From Eimeria necatrix (taxonomy: Eukaryota > Apicomplexa > Conoidasida > Eucoccidiorida > Eimeriidae), in NCBI RefSeq assembly GCF_000499385.1, contig NW_013653487.1, positions 1 to 41,085 on the forward strand: a stretch of DNA of 41,085 nt. The letters are read 5' to 3'. The notes below the pieces were generated by a model. That model was not told where the DNA came from and ran no database searches. It saw only the letters and a list, made by a program, of their open reading frames with translations. A program made the position numbers and the translations under genes. This document shows positions 10,709-20,338 of this stretch, in pieces. Position 1 is the first letter of the stretch. The number at the start of each line of letters is the position of its first letter.

Positions 10709-13149
10709 ATGCTGTCATTATTGTTGTTGCCGTTGTTTTGCGAGGTCGCAGCAGCACCTTATTGCCTGGCGGCAGACCGTTGGCAGCAGCTGCGGCAGCT
10801 GGCTAGCTCCAAGAGCGAAAGCTTGGAGCAGTTCACTGCTGTTGTGAAAGCAGCAGCCGCAAGGTGTGCAAACCTTGTAGATGCGAGAGAGGCCTTTAAA
10901 GAGGTGCCAAAGTCCTGATTTCCGAATTCCAAGCCCTTAAGCGTAAACCTTTAGCCTTCAGACAAAGCTGAGATTCGTTAGCCTTCGCCTGTCGCTAGTA
11001 CTGTTGTTCTGGCTGCCGCTACAACTGCCTCTGCTGTTGTTGCTGCAGCACGTGCGAAACAGTGGGAGGCGTCTACGCCGCAGTGTAATCAATGGGCACG
11101 CAAGCAAAGGAAGTCTAAGGCTCTACAGACACCGAGCCAAAGATGCAGGGCGAACGGTAGAGAAGTTGCAGGTAGCATTAGAAGCAGCAGCTGCAGCTGA
11201 TGAGCACCTGCAGCAGAAAGCTGCCACCTTACTGCCATACAAGTAAGCTTGGTCCTATCTTTTTTGTGGCCTCCACAGCGAGTATTAAGGCTTAAGGGCG
11301 GAGGGCCCGTCTCTACACGCTTCTACGGAAGCCCCCGGGCCGTGCATTCTATGGCTTGGCTTGAGCTAGACAGCTTGTGGAACGTGACTTAAGTTTCTGC
11401 GTTTTGCTCGCAGAATCTGAGCGTACTTCTGGGGTCTCTTATTTGGTCTTCATGCTTGTGCATTTTGATCAGGCTTTTCTTGCGGCAGATTAGTGGTGTT
11501 TACGGAGACCCCTTAGCTCTCCTCAGGCGGATGCGCTGCCTTAAGGATGCAAGGAAGGAGCTGCAGCAACAAAATATAGAGATACTCAGTTAGCCTTTAC
11601 CCCAAAGCTTTAACCCTTTTACACCGTCAGAAAAAGCTAGCATTTTGAAGTGAACTGTAGTGATTCAATTCACAACGTAGGCTCTGGCGTTGTCGCTACT
11701 GGCTGTAAGGGGCTGAATTAAACTCCTGGGTTTCAAATTGCCAGGGCAAATTGAGAAGCGCCGCGCTTCCTTTTCCAGCTTCACAAAAGAAACGAGAGGA
11801 AAAGAAGAGGCTTATCTGGCAACACTTGGTAGAGGCCTAATGCTAAATCCCAATATGTTCCCAAGCGCCACAACCCGAACCTTGTGAATAACTTCAATGT
11901 CTGGAGCCCTTCAATTTCTGTAGTCATTGAAGCAGGTGCTCATGCCTTGAAACTCTGACTTCTTGACCTTAAATCATTAAGCTTCAGTGTGATTGCCGCG
12001 CTATTAAGGAAACATTTTTAAAGAACTGGAAGAGATCCAAACGACCGCTGACAGACTGGAGGCCTCCGCAGAAGAAGTCAACAGCAAGCATCGAAGTGCT
12101 GCAGGGGCTTTAGGTCTGCTCTGTCAGAAAGCCCATGTCATCTTCCATGTAAAACTAACACAAATCTGTTAAGATCCGGTTCTTGGTCTTGAAGCTGTTC
12201 GGGACTACATGCGCCTCCTCCCTCAGGGGAGCAAGCACTTTAAGTGTATAAATCATACTTAACAGCTACTTCTAGCATTTTGCTGCGCGCAGAAATATAC
12301 CCATAGTCGGTTCGTCTTCCGGTGCTACACCGCGGGTCTTGAGAAGGCAGCAGCAGCCGCAGCAGCCGCAGCATCGCGACAGTCTGCAGCAGGGAAAATC
12401 TTACCGATGCAAAGGCAGCAAGCCTCGGAGTACTATGTGGCCCAGCAGCAGTTGCTGCGACTGCAGGAATTCATAGAGAAAGTCGAAAGCGTGCTGCACG
12501 AATTACAGGATGAGACGAAGAGGCAAAGTAAAGCCCACTTGCTGAAACAATTTGGGCATTGCAGCAGGGCCAGCAACAACCTGTATAAATGTGCGGCAGT
12601 AAACGCCTCGGCCCTGAGCATTTGTACGTGCTTGAGCCACAAAATTTTTTACTTTATCTCGTGATACTTTTGTGTGCAGCAAGAGTTGCTTGCGCCCGTC
12701 AGTCTTCCCCTTGTGGCTCTCGTTCTTCTGTTGCCACTGCTGCGGCTACTGCTTCTGGAGCTTCGACCGCCTTCAGTGAACCATCAGGCGGGGCATTGGG
12801 AGGCCTCCAGGGAGACCCCTGGTTTGAATCTAGTTCTGAAGACTGCGTCAAATTTGTACGGGAAACGAGGAAGCGAAGCTTCAGTAAGAACCTCGCGCAA
12901 AGAGAAAGCTTCACTATCTCCAATCCAACCTTGGGAGTTCCACAGCCAGCAGCAGCATCACCAGCTGCTGCTGCCGCTGCTGCCGCTGCCGCAGCCGCCG
13001 CCGCGGCAGCAAAGGAGGCTATTGCGGCCACTGGTGTTGCTGCGCCACCGCCTGAACTGCCCGCCAACTTAAGCAGAAAGAAGCATGGTAGACGCGTTAG
13101 ACTCCCGACTTTGCCAACACTCAGCGAAGTACCAGTCCCAAAGCATTAA
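10709..13149 (+). CDS. Six-exon secreted or membrane-targeted coiled-coil-like protein
   Basis: My model has exons at 10709-10903, 11049-11242, 11473-11588, 12024-12113, 12276-12527 and 12680-13149. Each has GT and AG borders and the phases close through to the stop, giving 438 residues. It starts with a strong signal peptide (MLSLLLLPLFCEVAAA). Exons 1-5 encode mostly helical, Gln/Glu/Ala/Arg-rich sequence with heptad-like spacing (for example LEEIQTTADRLEASAEEV), probably a coiled coil. Exon 5 has a nine-Ala run. Exon 6 is Ser-rich, then has an Ala run of about 16, then a basic tail ending in a Pro-rich segment. I do not recognise the family. A signal peptide with coiled coil in a coccidian is compatible with a secretory organelle protein, but that is inference. 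The acceptors of exons 2 and 5 had alternatives; the chosen ones keep the frame open. Confidence 0.55.
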
Positions 13150-13741
13150 TTGCCCTCCACAAGCCCGTAAACCTAAACTGCGAATGGCATTAATTCTTGG
13201 AACCCGTTGGCAGCACTCTAGAGCTATGGTTTCAACGTGAAGTATGAAGCAGCCGGCTAGTGCATGCTCAGTGGAATTTCGCGCTTTGAACTGCGACATA
13301 TGAAGCTTTTGCTGGCGATAGCTGTGATATATGGTATAATGAGATCTCTACAGTACATACACTTAGGACGAAGTAGCCCACAGGGGGCCTGGTGGAAAAC
13401 TGATCGACACCATCTGTGGACCTGACGAAGGCACAGCTAGCACTATCGCAGAACTTAATGTGAGTAGTTGAAGTTTACAATCTTGCATTTATGGAATAGG
13501 GCCCTTTCGGTACCTGGTTTCCTCCTGGGCGCGAGTGATGTGGGGCCCTCCCCTGGTGTGGCAGCACTGAACCATAGGCCTTCGGACATTTGCGCTAAAC
13601 CTTCAACGTTACGCCCTTCACTTTCTGCGCAAAATCCAGATCCTTAAGTGCTAATACAGTAAATGGCGTTTCGCCTGTGTTAGTTGTGTGACGTTGTGCT
13701 GACTGAGCTGTAAACTAACGCAAGAGCAGGCTCCCGATTTG
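13150..13741. promoter_or_regulatory. Intergenic region upstream of the SET-domain gene
   Basis: About 590 bases without a supportable exon, between the stop of the coiled-coil gene and the ATG of the SET gene. It should hold the 3' UTR of the first and the promoter and 5' UTR of the second. No distinct element could be named. Confidence 0.4.
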
Positions 13742-15334
13742 ATGAACATGTCCCTTCAACTGTCTTGCCCGCAGCAGCAGCAGCAGGAGCAGAATCTAAA
13801 GTTTTCAGTTTTGTTGCAGCAACCGGCACTGCGGCCAGTGTTGGATGAACAGCAGTTGCAGGAGCTCCACCAGCAAGGTCGCGCGTTTGCAGTGACCCGG
13901 GTAAGGGGATGCAATGGCGAGGACAGAGGCTTCGGATTTGTGGCTCTCCGCGATTTACCTGCTGGATTTGTGGTGTACGCTGAAGCCCCGCTGCTCTTCT
14001 TGCAACACAGCTTTAATAAGTGTCTCGTGAAGGCCTGTTGCTGCTGCGGCGCTCCACTTGGCGACCCGTTGTCTCAGTTGCTGCACTTCTTTTCCGCTGT
14101 TCCCGATTCCTTACATCATCTGCAGGCCTCAAATATTAACAGAGATTGGGTGCTGCAGCTGAAAGAGCAACACGAGTGTCAGCAACAGAATGTGCAAAAG
14201 GAAACGATACCTTGCCCTGGAGGCTGCGGAGAGGCCTTTTGTTCTGCGAAATGCCTACAGAGCGACTTCATACATCATCAACTTTGTGTGGGGAGGATGA
14301 ATGAAGGGGATGCCCTTGTGGCATTCAAGCGTTTCGCAGTAGAGCATTGTGAGAACCTCCTCCTGGTTGCTGCAGCAATTGTTTCAGCAGCAACAGCAGC
14401 AGCTGCATCTTGCAATTCTACAATTGCACAAGGACTAGGAGTAAATGATGCCGACATTGTTACAGGTGCCATGCAGCTGCTACGGTTGTTGCTAGAACAC
14501 CAGCACGAGCTGTGGCAAGAAGAGGAGAAGGCCAATACAGATTTAGAGCATCGACCTCCAGCGACCGAAGAAGAAATAGATGATGAGGCCACAGGGGAAC
14601 GAGAACTCAGCCGCGCGGAGATTGTGGAAAGAGGGGCTAAGTTGCTGCTGCTGGGTCTGCAGGAGGCGTCTGGGGTATATGCGCACCTAGTATCACCGTC
14701 CCTTGTTTCTAAGCTTCTCTCGCTTTTCGAGCACTGTAACTCAGATCTCGACACGCCCAACCCTCTTAATTCATTTTTCGGCTTTTGTTCGATGCTGCCC
14801 TCTGCCAAGAACTCAGAGGATCTCCGGTTGTTGCTTGTGGAGAAAGAGACAGTTTTGGCTGCTCTCTTTGGCGAGCAAAACGAAGGTGACACATACAACG
14901 ACGAAGAATCAGATAGGGACACCCAGAACACATCAGAGTTATCAGCCTGCGCCGCAGGCGCACCAGCAGGAGCGGAAGCAGCAGGTATGCAGCTGCATAG
15001 GCTGCGTCAGGTGTACATGCAGCAGCAATTGTCTAAGCTCTGTCCCCCGCCAGTAGGTGAAGGTCGCGAGTTTCCCGCTGTGAAGCGAACGGCGTTCTTC
15101 TGTTCAGTTGCCCGAGTGAACCATAGTTGCAGCCCGAATATGGAAATGGAGTGTGCCCACACTCCAAGTGGAAGCCAGATGTTGCTCAGGACCTCCAGAA
15201 ACGTTCAACAAGGAGAAGAACTCTGCACCTCGTATATTAAAGACCTTACCTTCTTAGAAAGAAAAGCACGGAGACAGAGATTAGAGGAGTTTGGCTTTGA
15301 CTGCAGCTGCGCTCACTGCGCACAAGGTCTATAG
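13742..15334 (+). CDS. SET-domain protein, SMYD/ATXR2/Set5-like (probable lysine methyltransferase)
   Basis: An intronless frame of 530 residues starting at the ATG at 13742. A SET-N segment is visible at about residues 62-85 (RGFGFVALRDLPAGFVVYAE). It is followed by a split zinc-finger region like that of MYND-containing SET proteins: CCCCG at 99-103, then CPGGCGEAFCSAKC and a later HHQLC. A long helical and acidic insert spans about 200-440. The SET-C core follows, with NHSCSPN (about 461-467), GEELCTSYI (about 491-499) and a post-SET cysteine group (FDCSCAHC near the end). In this family these motifs bind S-adenosylmethionine and the target lysine, and the terminal cysteines bind zinc. The target (histone or other protein) cannot be told from sequence. 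The Gln run near the N-terminus is CAG-encoded, as in neighbouring genes. Unlike its neighbours, it has no intron. Confidence 0.9.
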   Translation: MNMSLQLSCPQQQQQEQNLKFSVLLQQPALRPVLDEQQLQELHQQGRAFAVTRVRGCNGEDRGFGFVALRDLPAGFVVYAEAPLLFLQHSFNKCLVKACCCCGAPLGDPLSQLLHFFSAVPDSLHHLQASNINRDWVLQLKEQHECQQQNVQKETIPCPGGCGEAFCSAKCLQSDFIHHQLCVGRMNEGDALVAFKRFAVEHCENLLLVAAAIVSAATAAAASCNSTIAQGLGVNDADIVTGAMQLLRLLLEHQHELWQEEEKANTDLEHRPPATEEEIDDEATGERELSRAEIVERGAKLLLLGLQEASGVYAHLVSPSLVSKLLSLFEHCNSDLDTPNPLNSFFGFCSMLPSAKNSEDLRLLLVEKETVLAALFGEQNEGDTYNDEESDRDTQNTSELSACAAGAPAGAEAAGMQLHRLRQVYMQQQLSKLCPPPVGEGREFPAVKRTAFFCSVARVNHSCSPNMEMECAHTPSGSQMLLRTSRNVQQGEELCTSYIKDLTFLERKARRQRLEEFGFDCSCAHCAQGL

Positions 15335-18300
15335 ACACGCGAATGCAAATATAAGTACTCCTCAGAACGATAGAGATGCCTCCTTTCTAAACATTCATAT
15401 CTTTTGTTGCTGCGACAGCAGCTGCAGCTGCTGCTGGTATTTGTGAGGGTTCTAAAAGACCAAAGACTCAGAAAAAAGACTTTCTTGACCCTACACCCTT
15501 AATTGCACGCAGTTGGGACTATACTGTCCAGGCCAGCATTGCCTGAACGGTACAGTGTGGGCGCAAGAGATGAATAAATGCGAAAAGATATTCATACAGT
15601 GCTGTACTGTAGCTGCAGCTGCTTAGCAGCCCAGCATGAGCAACAACTGGGGCGGTGTTAGCGCGACGTAAATACGAGACGGAGTGCGCGGAAACAGCGG
15701 TCAAAATTGAAGTACCGCAGCTGTCACCAAGTGGAGCGCCGTAGCTGTTGCTAAAATAAACCGCACTTGATAGTGCGGGCTCCTGCTTCTGCTTCAAAGG
15801 TTAGTGCACCTTTCCCAATGTGCTGATTCCCAGTGGTGCCTGTGTTGTTACATTAACCATGAGACCGTTTTCGCCTGCGGGCGCTGCGACAAGTCTCATC
15901 ATGCCTCCAATACGAAACATCGTGCTGCTAAGTGGGAGCGCCTCGAAGTCCCTGCATGTTTGCAGCGCATCAGGCTGCTGGTTCTGCTTTGCTATTGTCG
16001 GTAGAGCGGCTTCCCTTCAGCGAACGTTCCGGCTTCTCAAGAGCCGAACGGAGCAACCGCAGCAGCGGCGCAGTTCCACTCCAGAAAAGTCGACAGCAGA
16101 GCAGACAGCAAATGAGGGCGGCCAAGTTGCAGGCCTTAAAACGTGCCATCAGCGCCTGAAGCCTCAGAAACAACGAGCACAGCATGTTTTAAGGTCATCT
16201 TCGTGCCACAAGCGTGATGTATGCGGCTTGGTCTTCATATTTACACCCGGGGTTTCTCTTCGATGCTTAGGACTTACTGCTTAGGGCGTAGAGTGATTTT
16301 CGCCTGGCTTCGCAAAGTGCCTTGTGATTCTCTTTCAAGAGCCCTTCTACTTGGCTCGCGACGATTGGCAAAGCATCAAAAACAGGAGGGGGTGCTTAAC
16401 TAGAGCTTCTTGAAAGGAAGGTCGTGCTGCTGTTTTGGCTGCTGCATTGTACTCCTGTTTGTGTTTTGTGCGCTTTGAGTGCAGCTGGCTGCGACCACAT
16501 GTGCTGCGTACTGTTGCTGCTGTTTCCGGCATGTAGCTTCCATAGCTCGTTTGACATGATTTCTGCGGCTGCCGCTCCAGCTGTTACGCATACTGGAGAA
16601 TGAGGTCTATGTCATCCATATCTCAAGATGATTCGACGCCAGGTCTCCCACTGACAATGTGGCACCTACCGCTGCTGTTTGGTTTTACTCCAGCTGTTAC
16701 TAAAGTTTCTTAGTTGTCCTGCTGCTCGAGGTCCCTGTGCAACTGCTGCAATGGAGAGCGTTTCTGCTGCCACTCCTCTGGCTCCTCGGTCAGCGACTTG
16801 CGTTCTTTTCTGTTGCGCGTTCGGGGGCACCGAATCTCAGCCTTCAAGTACTATCGCAATGCACCGGGAACTGTGCCACCGCGACTTCTCCCCATCATCA
16901 AAAAATTGCTTACAAAGCCTGGAGAAGTATCAGCTGACAAAGCCTCGAAGAGAAGTATCTCATTCACGGCCCCTTGAATCCTGAGCGGTGCTCTCAGCGC
17001 CATTCTTTAATCCCGATGCTCTGGTTTTCACATCTCTGTGGCTGCGTCGCTGGATGCTGTAAGCTTCACTTTTCTCGTTCCATCTTCCGCCACCATATCT
17101 TTCGCCACCATATCAAACGACGCTGCGAAAATGACGAGGTTTTACACTTTGTTATAGCTGGAGAAGTAGGCACAAGGCGATTGCTGTTTGCAATTTTGCT
17201 GCTGGCCCTCCAGCGTCTAATGCTGCACTTTCTGCTCGCGATGCTACAGTTGTCGGCGCCACCTATGCCAAGAAGAATTTCGTATACAGTCGAAGAAGCC
17301 AGAGAGTTTCGGGCTTACTGAAATCAGACGGGTTTAATCGAGGTAGAGACGTTCGTGTGCCACTCGTGCTGGCACCCACTCGGCGTACTGGCGCCTGTAA
17401 GGCACAAGCCACGAAAAATAAATCCTGAACTCTCCACTGCCTAGCGTTGCTCGGTCTATTCGGACCTGTAATGTAGGTCCCGTCGCCAGAGCCCGTCGCG
17501 TGATGTCTTATCCGGAATATATGCATGCAAAGGTGTGCCGCTACAGAGGGCAATTGCATCGAACTTATATCAGCTACGAACTCACAAACTTGAGGGTTTG
17601 CACCTCGCCCACTTCGAGGTGCTTTGCTGCTGCGATAGGGCTGTTTGCTGTAATAGTTCTCCGATGCCAATGAGCATGTAACAAGCCACGTTTTCACCAG
17701 TTTTCGGATGCGAACGGGTGTTGCTGCTCCCTGGTTCCTGCACTTTGCAAACACCTGCATGGGTGCTGCGACTGCTGCAAGAAGGGCAGCAGCCATGGGA
17801 GCATTCTAGGCAATGGAAGCAGTCGAAGGAACTGCCTGAGCAATCACAGTAGCATCGCCGCCGACTCATTGTAGGCATCCGCTAGTTTTCGCTGTTGCTT
17901 GCTGCTTCCAACAACGATATCCCATCCCGTTGCTTGTCGCCGACGCTGATGCCAAAATTATTGTTTCTGCTCTCACTGTTGCTCCTCCCACACTGGTGTT
18001 TCTTGTGTTGCCACAGACGCCGTTTCTATTGTTTCTTTAGGCATTCATGACTAGTTTACTTGCCCAATGACTGCCGTCGCTTGCTCCTAAACTAGGGCTG
18101 TCGTGCCTCCAGTGGCTGCTGTTGTGCTGCTGTCAGTGCAACTGCCGCTGCTGTCGCTGTTTTTGGTGTGCCTTCCGCCAAAGATCTGCAAACAAGAAGA
18201 AGCAGAAGCAGCACCTGAATCTTGTGCTTCAACTGCAGCTACTTTGTTGGCTGCTTCAAGTTTTGTTTTTACTGCTGCCGTAGCTTTCAACGACTTCTTG

Positions 18301-19161
18301 ACCTCAGGTGCCTGAGTTTTCACCGTTGCTCATGAGGAATAATCCGCCGCTCTTGAGGGCATCATGCTCTGCTCAAGCAACGTCCTCGAGCGACAAGCTC
18401 TTGCCGTGATTGCAACTGCTGCTGTTCCAGCTCCTCCTGCATCAGCTCCCTGCTTGTCTTGCGGTTACTGTGTGTAACTGCAGCTAGATCTGGAGCTACT
18501 TTGGAATCCGGTCGCGCTGCTGTTTAGGGAGTATTTTGAGGCTCTCTTAGGAAGGTAGTACACAGGGGCGCCGCCGACTATCCTGCCGGTGCTACTTTTC
18601 CGGAGATCCGCCGTCCCAAGTTGCAAAAGCATCTTCCAAACTTATCACGCTCAGTCAAACAGTCCTTCTGGTCCTTGTAGCCGCTAGTGCTCACGCTCAT
18701 TTCAAATGCCGCGCTGGTCTGCTGTTGCTGCCGTCGTGATCACTCGCTTTTCCAATATGTTGTTGCTGCTGGCCTTCTTTGGCTGTCTGTTGCGTGTAGA
18801 AAGGAGATAAAATGTTCAGTGGTGATAGTGCTTGGTCCCTCTGCTGCTCCCGCTCCGGTTTCACTGCTATCTGCGATGCTCCAAAGATCTTGTAGGCGGC
18901 GGCAGCATGCACCTGCTGCGACTGCTGCAACCCTGCTGCATGCACCGGCCGTTCTCATTTATTTTATTTCGAATGTTGTTAGACCGAAAAGGCATGTAAC
19001 CAGACGGCTTGGTGGTTGCAGCTGCAACTGCTGCAGCTGCAGCCTTGGTTGCAACAGGGCGTCATGTACACGGACACGTTACAGAGGCGACATATGTTGT
19101 TCGGGCGTTCGCCTCTTTCCGTGTTTGTGCTTCAGCAATAATTGCATCCCCAGTAGCAGAT
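15335..19161. other. Unresolved CTG-rich region with coding-like fragments on both strands
   Basis: About 3.8 kb between the SET gene and the Use1-like gene. On the plus strand, 15859-16200 has an open frame with a basic Gln-rich part (around LQRTFRLLKSRTEQPQQ), and 16760-16977 has another. From about 16400 to 19000 many CTG/GCTGCT runs suggest minus-strand CAG-type coding. Minus-strand pieces at 18087-18323 (KSLKATAAVKTKLEAANK), about 18350-18480 (MQEELEQQQLQSRQEL) and 18697-18945 read like coiled-coil exons. I could not join any of them into a phase-consistent gene. A hydrophobic-start minus frame at 17263-17796 is also uncertain. One minus-strand gene of repetitive coiled-coil type is plausible here. 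Confidence 0.35.
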
Positions 19162-20338
19162 ATGTTGGCGCCGAAGCCCAACCTAGCTGTGGGCTTACAA
19201 CAGCAGCCACGACCAAGGCGGCAGCCGAGACTACAGCTGCAGCAAGAAGAAGCATTCTGTTCAGCGCTACAGGCCGAGCTGCTGCAGCTACTAAGGCGCG
19301 CTCGCCAGCAGCTGCAAGAACTTCAACACAACTGTGCTACGGGCTCTACCGTAACCCCTGACTTCAGCACCTATCGCAAAAGTGAAAATACTCTGCCCGT
19401 AGAGTCTGATCTTCATACAGCTGTTTCTCGGGCGATTCTTTTGCAAGTAAGCTGCTGTATCCCTTGCTCCTGCTTCTGCTTCGAATGCAACTTCTTCTTT
19501 TTCTGCAGAGCAGACAAGCTTGCTGCTGCATCTTCGGCCAAGGGCGCTACGGCTAGCTGAAGCGTAGCTTTCGCATTTTCTTGTGTATTATGTGTCCCAG
19601 AACGTGCTGACTCTGAATGTGCTAAAACAGAAACTGCAGCATCACCTGCAGTTGCAAGGAGAGCAGCGACAGGATGCGTCAGCAGTGGCAGCAGCAGCTG
19701 AAGCAATAACGGCCTTTGTCCAGGAAGTACAGCAACGCTACACCACTGAAAAGGAAAAGAGCAGCAGTGAATGGCCACTATATTTGCAACTCAAACGGAA
19801 ACGGATATACTGGCAGCAACAACAACAGCAGCAGCCGCTGTATCACACGTTAGTGGATCTAGTCCTAGCAGATCTTGAAGCATGGGCGAAAGAGGCAGAG
19901 AGCGATGACGAACCGTCGGCCGTCCCTGCAGAAGCAACAGTCAGTGTGCAGCAACAGAAAGATGTGTCAGAGTCCCAGCGCCATACTTTGGTAGAGGAAC
20001 AGAAAAATCGGGAAGCGTTGCTGCAGCGCAGAACAAAGGCTCCATCAGCAGTCGGAGTCAATGACGCTCGACTAGAGGAAGTGCTCCTGGGGACGGCGAA
20101 TGAAATGAAGCAGGGAGCCCTGAGATTCAGGCAGCGGCTGCAGAAAGACAATGAGTTGCTGCAGCGAACGGCGGCAACCCAAGAAGCGCTACAGCGGAAA
20201 CAGCTGCAGGGCCTGCAAACAGCTAAGAAACTGCTGCGCTTCTCATTTTTTGCCACTCTAATGCCCTTAGTACAGCTAGCCATTGCCGTGGCGATAACTC
20301 TTGCAATGGTATCGTTTATTTTATTCACTCCTGGCTAG
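19162..20338 (+). CDS. USE1: Use1-like SNARE, tail-anchored (ER/Golgi retrograde transport)
   Basis: Two exons, 19162-19446 and 19631-20338, separated by a 184-base intron (GTAAGC donor, AAACAG acceptor, phase 0), give 330 residues. The N-terminal helix (about 28-55, EEAFCSALQAELLQLLRRA) corresponds to the conserved N-terminal helix of Use1. The C-terminal SNARE helix spans about 235-300. It contains RLQKDNELL (about 263-271), which matches the conserved KDN at the zero-layer position of Use1 proteins, where Asp replaces the usual Gln or Arg. One hydrophobic segment at about 304-327 followed by only a few residues makes it tail-anchored. In yeast and animals Use1 acts with Sec20 and Sec22 and a syntaxin in fusion of Golgi-derived vesicles with the ER. 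The middle carries a seven-Gln CAG run. Family assignment rests on recalled motifs but fits in length, layout and key residues. Confidence 0.83.

Noticed and set aside
12699..13067. Minus-strand poly-Ala frame opposite the last exon of the coiled-coil gene
   Set aside because: GCC/GCG-rich tracts read as Ala on both strands. The plus frame is tied to five upstream exons in phase.
14278..14931. 217-codon Ser-rich minus frame
   Set aside because: It lies wholly opposite the SET-domain gene, whose motifs prove the plus strand is coding.
15820..16284. Frame with NIVLLSGSASKSL, loosely like the N-terminus of ribose-phosphate pyrophosphokinase
   Set aside because: Only about ten residues resemble the family. 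No downstream catalytic or PRPP-binding motifs appear in any frame of the next kilobases.
17263..17796. 177-codon minus frame starting with a signal-like MAAALLAAVAAP
   Set aside because: The apparent signal comes from CTG-type low complexity, and the rest has no coding character or recognisable motif.
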